A DNA stretch of 7,118 nt from Marinilabilia sp. UBA5340 (lineage in GTDB: Bacteria; Bacteroidota; Bacteroidia; Bacteroidales; Marinilabiliaceae), in NCBI GenBank assembly GCA_002411085.1, contig DHQK01000279.1:1606-8723 (forward strand), in the 5' to 3' direction. Shown here in pieces: positions 1-5,648 of the stretch. The notes below the pieces were generated by a model. The model saw only the letters and a program-made list of their open reading frames with translations. It did no database searches and had not been told where the DNA came from. How positions within the stretch are numbered: the first letter of the stretch is position 1; every line of letters starts with the position of its first letter. The translations under genes were made by a program, and so were the position numbers.

Positions 1-16
1 TTTATCAAAACATTTT

Positions 17-1267
17 TTAATCCACAAACAGCCTTTTTGCATGCCGCTCATAAAGATTCTCAAACACACATTGGCCTACGATATCGGCATGTTTTTCCAG
101 CAACATGTTGTATTGATCTATTCTCTCTGCAGCCAGTTTGTAGCCCACATGTACCAGCTGACGAAGATTGGAATTGTATTGCGGGTGCTCCGGAATATGT
201 CTCAATGCATTGGCAAACTCTTCGCCTGTCCAGCCTTGCACTTCCATGGCCGAGGGTAGTTGGTTCTCGTCAATATCGATGACATCGGCATACGGGGCGC
301 AAAGTTTTTCCACATCCGTTAATGCCCGGGAGTAAAGATTTTTTACAAAAACAAGAGCTTCACCTCCGGCAAGTGCCAGTCCGATGACCTCTTCCAGCCA
401 GGTGGTTCCGGCTGTTTTCAGATGAAATCCCTTGTTGTGTTTTTTAGACAATTCTTTAATAATGGGGTAGATGGAAAACTTGTCGGAACCGGAATGAATG
501 CTGAGTTTTAATTCTTCCGGAAGCCCGAACTGCTGAATGGCAAAGTCGATGACCATCAGGTTGGCTTCATACTCGGTGTTAAAGGCATTGATATCACCTA
601 CATAATCAACTCCTTTATTGAAGCGCCCGGTAAATTTGGGAGCTATCGTCTGCGCCGGTACATTGTAATGAGCCAACATCGCCAGAATAAAGAACAACTC
701 CACCGGTGTTTGGGGATTGGGAACCTCGTCCATTGAGACTTCGGTGATGAAGTTACCTTTGCCTTTTTCTGATTCAATTCTTTTATAGGTTTCTCCTGCC
801 ATTTGAGCGGCATACAGGTATTGATCAGAGATGTCGCGTAACATCTCTTCAGTAACATTAAAGGCAGTGTTCAATCCGGGGACTTCAAGGTTGCCGATGA
901 ATTGTCTCACTTCCGCCATGAAATCCTCTTCTTCTTTAGCTTCACTTTTTTTCCCGATATAGGAAGCCACATCGATGGTAAAAAAGTTAGAGGTGCTCAG
1001 GAAACGATCCACTGTATCAAGGTTTACATGGTCAGCATCGATAAACCACTGTTTGCTGTATCCGGCTTCATTGATGCTTTCTTCGGCTGCCCTTAATGTA
1101 TCTGCCGGCTCACTGCCAATAGTGGTGTGTTCCCGATTTGATTTATTCCATACCGGGGTTATTTCAATTCCGTGTTTTTCTGCTTCAATAATTGTTTTCA
1201 ACTGCCATCCGGCCTGATGGGCAAAGCGATCACCCATTCCAAATGAATACATTGATAATTTTTTCAT
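17..1267 (-). CDS. uxaE: Tagaturonate epimerase family protein (UxaE-like), 416 aa
   Basis: Probable sugar-acid C4 epimerase of the UxaE family, a cytoplasmic, metal-dependent type of enzyme that interconverts D-tagaturonate and D-fructuronate. This lets galacturonate enter the glucuronate branch of hexuronate breakdown. Family hallmarks seen here are FGMGDRF (9-15), DADHV (77-81), FFTIDV (95-100), the block around APKFTGRFNKGVDYVGD (209-225), HSGSDKFSIYP (258-268) and HLKTAGTTWLEE (282-293). The conserved Asp, His and Lys residues in these motifs are likely metal or substrate ligands (inference). The ATG start lies only eight residues before the first motif. As I recall them, family members such as the Thermotoga enzyme carry an extra N-terminal segment, so this appears to be a short form. 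No in-frame extension was identified. The gene follows the LacI regulator by 127 bp and may have its own promoter there. Family assignment is confident; the exact substrate is not proven. Confidence 0.85.
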   Translation of the reverse strand: MKKLSMYSFGMGDRFAHQAGWQLKTIIEAEKHGIEITPVWNKSNREHTTIGSEPADTLRAAEESINEAGYSKQWFIDADHVNLDTVDRFLSTSNFFTIDVASYIGKKSEAKEEEDFMAEVRQFIGNLEVPGLNTAFNVTEEMLRDISDQYLYAAQMAGETYKRIESEKGKGNFITEVSMDEVPNPQTPVELFFILAMLAHYNVPAQTIAPKFTGRFNKGVDYVGDINAFNTEYEANLMVIDFAIQQFGLPEELKLSIHSGSDKFSIYPIIKELSKKHNKGFHLKTAGTTWLEEVIGLALAGGEALVFVKNLYSRALTDVEKLCAPYADVIDIDENQLPSAMEVQGWTGEEFANALRHIPEHPQYNSNLRQLVHVGYKLAAERIDQYNMLLEKHADIVGQCVFENLYERHAKRLFVD

Positions 1268-1284
1268 GACAAAGATTTTTTGTT

Positions 1285-1303
1285 AATCGTATTTTATATG
1301 ATT
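1285..1303. promoter_or_regulatory. AT-rich inverted repeat upstream of uxaE, candidate operator
   Basis: Two 8-bp arms (plus strand AATCGTAT and ATATGATT) match at 7 of 8 positions around a 3-bp centre. The repeat ends 17 bp before the uxaE ATG and overlaps a possible -7/-10 element. Placement and size suit a repressor site, and a LacI-family gene lies directly upstream. However, typical LacI operators have a central CG, which this lacks. No second copy was seen elsewhere in the window. Chance occurrence in AT-rich DNA is a real alternative. Confidence 0.35.
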
Positions 1304-1318
1304 TATATTTCCTCTCAA
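1291..1318 (-). promoter_or_regulatory. uxaE: Possible promoter for uxaE
   Basis: On the minus strand a TTG (1316-1318) is separated by 17 bp from TATAAAAT (1291-1298), about 23 bp ahead of the uxaE start. This is a loose match to the spaced -33/-7 promoters of Bacteroidota and to an extended AT-rich -10. The -7 box does not match the TAnnTTTG consensus well, so this is tentative. Confidence 0.22.
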
Positions 1319-1394
1319 GCGAGTGTGTTTTTCTGCTTTTTGACACTGAGTTATCTCAACCCTTAATTACTTCTGCTTTCTGTCTTTCTAACTT

Positions 1395-2438
1395 CTAACT
1401 AATGCTAAGTACCTCGGTATTGATAATTTCCACCGGCTGAAATTCATGTTTCATCGTGATGGTATGGGTGGTCATATATTCAAAAAGGCGTTTCACTGCT
1501 TTTTCCGATTGTTCCATCGGTTTTTGTCCGATGAGAAAGTCAATGATTCCTCGTTTCAAATAATCGGCATTCTTTCGGGTCATTTCATAGCCAACCAAAA
1601 TAGCGTTTATTCGTTTTTTTTCCAGATATCGGGCAACAACATGCGTTTTGGCGCTGGAAACGAGAAAAGCTCCGATATTAGGATTGTTCCGAAGAATCTG
1701 ATTCATCTTTTCCTCAACAGTTGCTTGATCGGTGGTCGGGATTTCCACAGTTATTTTCATTCCGTTGTTTTTCCCGGCATCCAGGAAGTAACTCAGAAAT
1801 CCCTGATTCCTTCGGTTCAGGTGCTGTGTGTTTTCCAGGTCTTTAGCAAGATTCACAATCAGGATGTCTTTCTCCGGGGCCAACCCAAAATCGATGAGAC
1901 TGGCAGCAACCCTGCCACCCTGAAAGGCATCTTCACCAATAAAAGCAGTACAGTTGGTATTGTCAATAAAGGTGTCAATAAAAATGTAAGGAATGCTCTT
2001 TTTATCCAGATCATCGCAAAACCGGATGGCTTCCTTTTTAAGAATTGGAGCCATAATAACTCCATCTGGAAGATTGCTTAGGATTTCGCTGGTTTTTTCA
2101 ATGAAATCGGTCTCATTGTGTAATTCAAAGAGCCGGTAATCAATTTCTACTGAAAAGGGATGAAGATCATGAACTGCTTTTTCAATGCCCTTTGGATGTG
2201 CAAGCCAATAAACATTGTCATCGCCTCCTTTGGGTATCAGAACAGAAAATTTATAGGTTTTTTTAGTCGTGAGTGCCTGGGCCACAATGTTGGGTTGGTA
2301 ATTCATTTTGTTGGCAATGGCCAAAACCTTCTCCCGTGTCTTTTTTGCAACCTCACCCCGATTGTGCAGTACCCTGTCAACGGTACCTATGGAAACATTT
2401 GCTTTTTCGGCAATATCTTTGATTCTGACTGGTTTCAT
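1395..2438 (-). CDS. LacI-family transcriptional regulator, 347 aa
   Basis: DNA-binding regulator with a periplasmic-binding-protein-like sensor domain, usually a sugar- or sugar-acid-responsive repressor. The N-terminal helix-turn-helix spans about residues 4-25 (IKDIAEKANVSIGTVDRVLH). The hinge helix is at about 48-61, with Leu56 in the position that normally wedges into the minor groove. The effector domain runs from about 62 to the end (KFSVLIPK..., DGVIMAPI, PYIFIDTF, AFIGEDAFQGGRVAA). The recognition helix reads TVDRVL, not the common TVSRVL; this variant belongs to a known subgroup with a ribose-binding-like sensor. It starts at an ATG with no strong ribosome binding site. It sits between the TRAP genes and uxaE in the same direction, so it most simply controls one or both, and probably itself. 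The effector cannot be read from the sequence; a uronate or pathway intermediate is inferred from the neighbours. Confidence 0.92.
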   Translation of the reverse strand: MKPVRIKDIAEKANVSIGTVDRVLHNRGEVAKKTREKVLAIANKMNYQPNIVAQALTTKKTYKFSVLIPKGGDDNVYWLAHPKGIEKAVHDLHPFSVEIDYRLFELHNETDFIEKTSEILSNLPDGVIMAPILKKEAIRFCDDLDKKSIPYIFIDTFIDNTNCTAFIGEDAFQGGRVAASLIDFGLAPEKDILIVNLAKDLENTQHLNRRNQGFLSYFLDAGKNNGMKITVEIPTTDQATVEEKMNQILRNNPNIGAFLVSSAKTHVVARYLEKKRINAILVGYEMTRKNADYLKRGIIDFLIGQKPMEQSEKAVKRLFEYMTTHTITMKHEFQPVEIINTEVLSIS

Positions 2439-2524
2439 TAATTGGTAATATTGGTTTTTTTAGTCTGGTTTATTCATCGCAATAGATAATTTATGAACAA
2501 TCCAGGTTAGAGGTTTAAATGAAT

Positions 2525-2659
2525 ATGAGGCTGTCTAAAAAGTCCAGTTTTAATGTCATTCTGAGCTTGTCGAAGAATCTGTTCGTTTGAAAGACAGATT
2601 TTTCGACTACGCTCAATATGACACTTCTTTAGTGTTTTATACTATTTGGACAACACCAT
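2525..2659. mobile_element. MITE-like non-autonomous element, about 135 bp
   Basis: The ends form imperfect inverted repeats: plus-strand 2525-2543 (ATGAGGCTGTCTAAAAAGT) pairs with the reverse complement of 2641-2659 at 14 of 19 positions. Between them lie a large palindrome (2554-2623) and a small hairpin with arms ACACT/AGTGT (2621-2635). There is no open reading frame of note. The GAGGCTGTC end resembles ends of some Bacteroidota transposons (IS1182-like, from memory), and the inner GTCATTCTGAGC...TCGAAGAATCT motif is a widespread bacterial repeat. A target duplication is not clear; the AT at each end could be one or part of the repeat. The right end stops 11 bp from the dctM stop codon, so it may also help to end or stabilise the TRAP transcript. 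Confidence 0.6.
2554..2623. repeat. Long imperfect palindrome inside the MITE-like element
   Basis: Left arm 2554-2581 and right arm 2595-2623 are near inverse copies. The outer 13 bases match at 11 positions, the inner 12 at 11, and a short unpaired TTG/GTAG segment separates them. The loop is 13 nt (2582-2594). Either strand would fold into a strong stem of about 25 pairs. It lies between dctM and the regulator gene and could act as a transcript end or processing point for the TRAP operon. Neither side shows a canonical U-run directly after the stem. Confidence 0.75.
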
Positions 2660-2670
2660 TTTTATAGGAT

Positions 2671-3975
2671 CTAGTATCCGAAGAATTCTGGTACCCAAAG
2701 GGAAATTTCCGGAATAAAGGTTACCAACAACAGTACCACAAACATGGCAATGTAGAATGGTATCAACGGTTTCACAAGGTCCTGTATTTTCAATTTGGCT
2801 ACGCTACAACCAATAAATAATACTGCTCCAACCGGAGGGGTGACCAGTCCCACATTCAGGTTCAGAATCATGATAATCCCAAAATGTATAGGATCAAGCC
2901 CCAGTTGGGTGGTCACAATGGGCAGGAATATAGGCGTAAAGATCAGCACCGCAGGAGTCATATCCATAAATATTCCTACAGCCAGTAACGCCAGGTTAAT
3001 AATTAAAAGAATGACAAACGGATCTGATGAAAGAGATAGCAAAGCATTACTCACCGTTGCCGGAATATTTTCGAATGACATCACCCATGAAAGACCTATG
3101 GATGCAGCAATTAATAATAACACCATGCCAGCCGTTCTTACGGTGTTGATAATAATTACCGGGAGGTGTTTTATGGTGATTTCTTTATAGATGAGGGCGA
3201 GTATGAGGCTGTAAACCACTGCAATGGCAGCCGCTTCAGTGGCCGTGAAAATACCGGCAATTATTCCTCCGATAACCACTACGAGCATCATCAGGCTGGG
3301 AATTGCATCCAGGAATTTTTTTACTCCGTCTTTGAAAGGGATTTTATCGCCTACCGGATACTTCTTTCTATAGGCATAAACTGATCCTACCAGCATGATG
3401 GCCAGACCTGTCAGTATTCCGGGGACGTATCCTGCCAGGAACAGTGCAGCAATAGAAGTTCCTCCACTTGCCAGTGCATATACAATGAGGATGTTACTGG
3501 GAGGGATGGACAGTCCGGTGGTGGCTGATGTTACGTTGATGGCGGCAGAAAAACTCTTGTCGTATCCTTCTTCTTTCATACGTGGTCCCATAATGGTTCC
3601 AATGGCTGAAGCAGATGCTGCCGCAGATCCGGAAATGGCACCAAATAGCATATTGGCGGTAACGTTTACCAGAGCCAACCCGCCCGGAAGACGTCCGACA
3701 AGAACTTTTGCAAATTCAATGAGCCGCATGGCAATTCCTCCCGAGTTCATTAACTGTCCTGCCAGTATGAAGAACGGTATGGCCAGCAGAGAAAAACTCT
3801 CTAATCCTGTTGCCATTCGTTGTGCCATGGTTGAGAACGCTGGTAATACGTCAAAACTGACAAGCATGGTAGCCATAGCTGACAGCCCTATACTATAGGC
3901 AATAGGAGTACCTATCACCAGAAAAAATACAAATGAGGAGATAAGGACAATAATGCCCAACATATCTAGTTCCAT
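2671..3975 (-). CDS. dctM: TRAP transporter large permease subunit (DctM), 434 aa
   Basis: Large inner-membrane subunit that forms the sodium-coupled transport path of a tripartite ATP-independent periplasmic transporter. The protein is very hydrophobic throughout with roughly a dozen membrane segments, and its length is normal for the family. Family motifs seen are IPFFILAG (66-73), GRLPGGL (94-100), FGAISGSAAA (111-120), SIPPSN (156-161), TATEAAA (244-250), MDMTPAVLIFTPIFLP (337-352) and NVGLVTPPVG (374-383). The ATG start lies 12 bp after the dctQ stop. A second in-frame ATG at codon 5 is possible and would change little. It is the last TRAP gene; the MITE-like repeat begins 11 bp after its stop. 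The solute is not predictable from this subunit; the adjacent uronate epimerase favours a sugar acid (inference). Confidence 0.95.
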   Translation of the reverse strand: MELDMLGIIVLISSFVFFLVIGTPIAYSIGLSAMATMLVSFDVLPAFSTMAQRMATGLESFSLLAIPFFILAGQLMNSGGIAMRLIEFAKVLVGRLPGGLALVNVTANMLFGAISGSAAASASAIGTIMGPRMKEEGYDKSFSAAINVTSATTGLSIPPSNILIVYALASGGTSIAALFLAGYVPGILTGLAIMLVGSVYAYRKKYPVGDKIPFKDGVKKFLDAIPSLMMLVVVIGGIIAGIFTATEAAAIAVVYSLILALIYKEITIKHLPVIIINTVRTAGMVLLLIAASIGLSWVMSFENIPATVSNALLSLSSDPFVILLIINLALLAVGIFMDMTPAVLIFTPIFLPIVTTQLGLDPIHFGIIMILNLNVGLVTPPVGAVLFIGCSVAKLKIQDLVKPLIPFYIAMFVVLLLVTFIPEISLWVPEFFGY

Positions 3976-3987
3976 GATAATTCAGTT

Positions 3988-4464
3988 TTACTTTTTATTT
4001 GCATTGATCAGATTAATGATGTCATCGATGCTGTAATAGATCATTAACAGCCCACTGACAGGCACTATAGAATAAACATATCCCAGTGGAACTTGTAGTG
4101 CGGAGGATACCTGTCCCATTTGGAAACGTGTGTAAACCAACCAGGCTCCACCAATTACCATAACCGTGATACTGAATATGATGATCAGAAAGTTGATGAA
4201 GACCAATAATCTGTTTTTGTTTTGAGGTTGTAGTTTGTCCGGGAGGATATCTATGGCCAGGTGTTCATTTTTTCCTTTTACGTAAGCCGCTCCGGCCATT
4301 CCGACCCAAATCAGCAGAAAAACCGCCAGTTCGTCGGTAAAGGAGCTGGGGTTGGCCAAGAGATAGCGGCTGGCAACCTGCCAGACCACATCCAGCACCA
4401 ATGCACTTGTCAATATGACAAGGAAGACCTCCAGTATTTTATCAATTTTTGCTCTCAGATGCAT
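3988..4464 (-). CDS. dctQ: TRAP transporter small permease subunit (DctQ), 158 aa
   Basis: Small inner-membrane subunit that pairs with DctM and is needed for transport by TRAP systems. Four hydrophobic segments are visible, at about 11-31, 45-62, 88-110 and 128-150. The family signature includes TDEL (43-46) and LLIWVGMAGAAYVKGKNEH (50-68), with the conserved acidic, Trp and Lys/Glu/His positions. Length is typical for a stand-alone DctQ, so the two membrane subunits are not fused here. It starts at an ATG 14 bp after the dctP stop and ends 12 bp before dctM, so the three genes are almost certainly cotranscribed. Nothing unusual is seen. Confidence 0.93.
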   Translation of the reverse strand: MHLRAKIDKILEVFLVILTSALVLDVVWQVASRYLLANPSSFTDELAVFLLIWVGMAGAAYVKGKNEHLAIDILPDKLQPQNKNRLLVFINFLIIIFSITVMVIGGAWLVYTRFQMGQVSSALQVPLGYVYSIVPVSGLLMIYYSIDDIINLINANKK

Positions 4465-4478
4465 GTCGATATTGATTT

Positions 4479-5522
4479 TTAGTTTTTAGTTTCTTCTTCA
4501 TTAACCGGCTTTACGGAACTGCTGTCCATCGCTGCTTCCGTTTTTGTTTCTGCTGCTTTAATTCGTTCAATGAGTGCACTTAATTCTTCATTGTCTTCGT
4601 AAAGATCATAAACACTTTGAACTGCATCTCTGAAAGGTTGCTTATCCGGGATGATGATTTCCACTCCTTCTTTCTCAAGTGACTCGAGTGCTTCTTTTTC
4701 TGATTTCATCCATTCATTTCTTTGCACTTTTACCGACTCTCCGACAGCCTGCATGAGCCATTCTTTCTCCTGCTCATCCAACTTCTTAAGTGCATGAGTG
4801 CTCATGAGAAGTACGTCAGGAATGCGGGTGTGCTCATTAAGTGTATAGTAATTGCAGACTTCGTAATGGTGAGATAAGTAAAAGCTGGGTGGATTGTTTT
4901 CAGCACCGTCAACCACTTTTCCCTGCAGGGCAGTGTACAACTCACCCCACGAAATCGGTGTAGGGGATCCGCCCATGGCACGGATCATGGCAAAAGAAGT
5001 AATACTGGGCATTACTCTCATTTTAAGTCCTGAAAGATCTTCTGGTTTGCGGATGGGACGTGAAGAATAGAAACTGCGGGCTCCTGCATCATAAAAACAG
5101 AGTCCCTGAAGCCAGTATTTTTCCCCTTTGGACAGGATTTCCTTTCCCAGCGGGCCATCCATAACAGAAAAAGCATGTTGCTGATCGGCAAAGATGTAAG
5201 GGAGCCCAAATACTTTGTACTCTTCCACAAAGCCTTCGAGGGCTGCAGCAGAGACTTTTGTCAGGTCCAGACTTCCCAGTTGAAGTAACTCCAGACTTTC
5301 GCGCTCTGAACCCAGCACACCACTGGGGTAAATGTCAATTTTCAGTTTACCGTCCGACAGTTCATCCACTCTTTTGGCCATAAACTCCATGGCAATGTGC
5401 ACCGAGTGTTTCGTGTCTAGAGAGTGTCCCAGTTTCAGTGTCCTTACGTCCGATTTTAAGCCACATCCACCGGCGAAAACCATCAGTAAAAGTAGAGAAA
5501 CAATGATTTTTTTGTTCATCAT
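4479..5522 (-). CDS. dctP: TRAP transporter solute-binding lipoprotein (DctP family), about 347 aa
   Basis: Captures the solute outside the inner membrane and delivers it to DctQ/DctM. I choose the ATG at 5520-5522 (an ATG also follows at 5517-5519), because a clean lipoprotein signal then starts at residue 1: MMNKK, a hydrophobic stretch, then FAGGC with Cys20 as the lipid site. The frame stays open upstream to a TTG at 5559-5561, but that would put 13 charged residues ahead of the signal. Domain marks, numbered from this start, are KLGHSLDTKH (30-39), YPSGVLGSERE (65-75), GARSFYSSRPI (147-157), GLKMRV with Arg169, the expected carboxylate-binding residue, and ELYTALQGKVVDGAENN (194-210). 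A Lys/Glu/Ser/Thr-rich tail of about 30 residues closes the protein. The binding Arg fits an organic- or sugar-acid solute. Lipid anchoring differs from the soluble periplasmic form best known in Proteobacteria. Confidence 0.92.
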   Translation of the reverse strand: MMNKKIIVSLLLLMVFAGGCGLKSDVRTLKLGHSLDTKHSVHIAMEFMAKRVDELSDGKLKIDIYPSGVLGSERESLELLQLGSLDLTKVSAAALEGFVEEYKVFGLPYIFADQQHAFSVMDGPLGKEILSKGEKYWLQGLCFYDAGARSFYSSRPIRKPEDLSGLKMRVMPSITSFAMIRAMGGSPTPISWGELYTALQGKVVDGAENNPPSFYLSHHYEVCNYYTLNEHTRIPDVLLMSTHALKKLDEQEKEWLMQAVGESVKVQRNEWMKSEKEALESLEKEGVEIIIPDKQPFRDAVQSVYDLYEDNEELSALIERIKAAETKTEAAMDSSSVKPVNEEETKN

Positions 5523-5542
5523 CAGAATAATGTCTTTGTCCT

Positions 5543-5577
5543 GATACCTGCGAAAAGTCAATGCTTTTCAGGTTATC
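5543..5577. promoter_or_regulatory. Bulged dyad upstream of dctP, operator or mRNA hairpin
   Basis: On the plus strand, arms GATACCTG-CG-AAAAG (5543-5557) and CTTTTCAGGT-T-ATC (5564-5577) pair over 13 bp, with a 2-base bulge on one side, a 1-base bulge on the other, and a 6-nt loop (TCAATG). The dyad lies 20 bp ahead of the chosen dctP start and about 35 bp beyond the hairpin following gnd. As RNA it could stabilise or separate the TRAP message from gnd. As DNA it could be a regulator site, although bulged arms fit RNA better. It spans the upstream TTG codon, another reason to doubt a start there. Confidence 0.5.
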
Positions 5578-5612
5578 AAGGAATCTGGTTGTTGAATTTA
5601 ATGGAGTTAAGA

Positions 5613-5640
5613 CCCGTCCGCTTCCGTTGAAGCAGACGGG
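5613..5640 (-). terminator. Stem-loop after gnd, possible terminator or attenuator
   Basis: Arms 5613-5624 and 5629-5640 form a GC-rich 12-bp stem (11 matches and one G-U pair in the minus-strand RNA) with a 4-nt loop, 8 bp after the gnd stop codon. After the stem the minus strand reads TCTTAACTCC, so there is no solid U-tract. It may be a weak terminator that lets some transcription run into the TRAP genes, or a 3'-end stabiliser. No equivalent structure was seen between the TRAP genes. Confidence 0.5.
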
Positions 5641-5648
5641 CCTGGTGT

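Noticed and set aside
1..16. Start of another gene after uxaE
   Set aside because: The only minus-strand ATG here is followed two codons later by a stop, and the stretch is too short to judge.
1380..1400. Short tandem repeat (TTAGAAG units on the minus strand) at the end of the LacI gene
   Set aside because: Only two units in a purine-rich stretch that includes the stop codon; too short to call a repeat feature.
1446..2081. Plus-strand open frame of 211 codons opposite the LacI gene
   Set aside because: It lies wholly within a clear LacI-family gene on the other strand, and its product is rich in Cys, Phe, His and Ser with no recognisable domain; it is a shadow frame.
2439..2524. Possible promoter and a TTCAT...ATGAA dyad upstream of the LacI gene
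   Set aside because: The half-sites are only 5 bp with a 15-bp unmatched centre, and no well-spaced -33/-7 pair was found; not above chance for AT-rich DNA.
3395..3898. Plus-strand open frame of 167 codons opposite dctM
   Set aside because: Mirror of the small-residue-rich DctM sequence; Pro/Ala/Ser-rich product without a family match, inside a well-supported gene.
5523..5561. TTG start giving a 360-residue DctP
   Set aside because: It adds 13 mostly polar and charged residues ahead of a complete lipoprotein signal and falls within a dyad; the ATG at 5522 explains the signal better.
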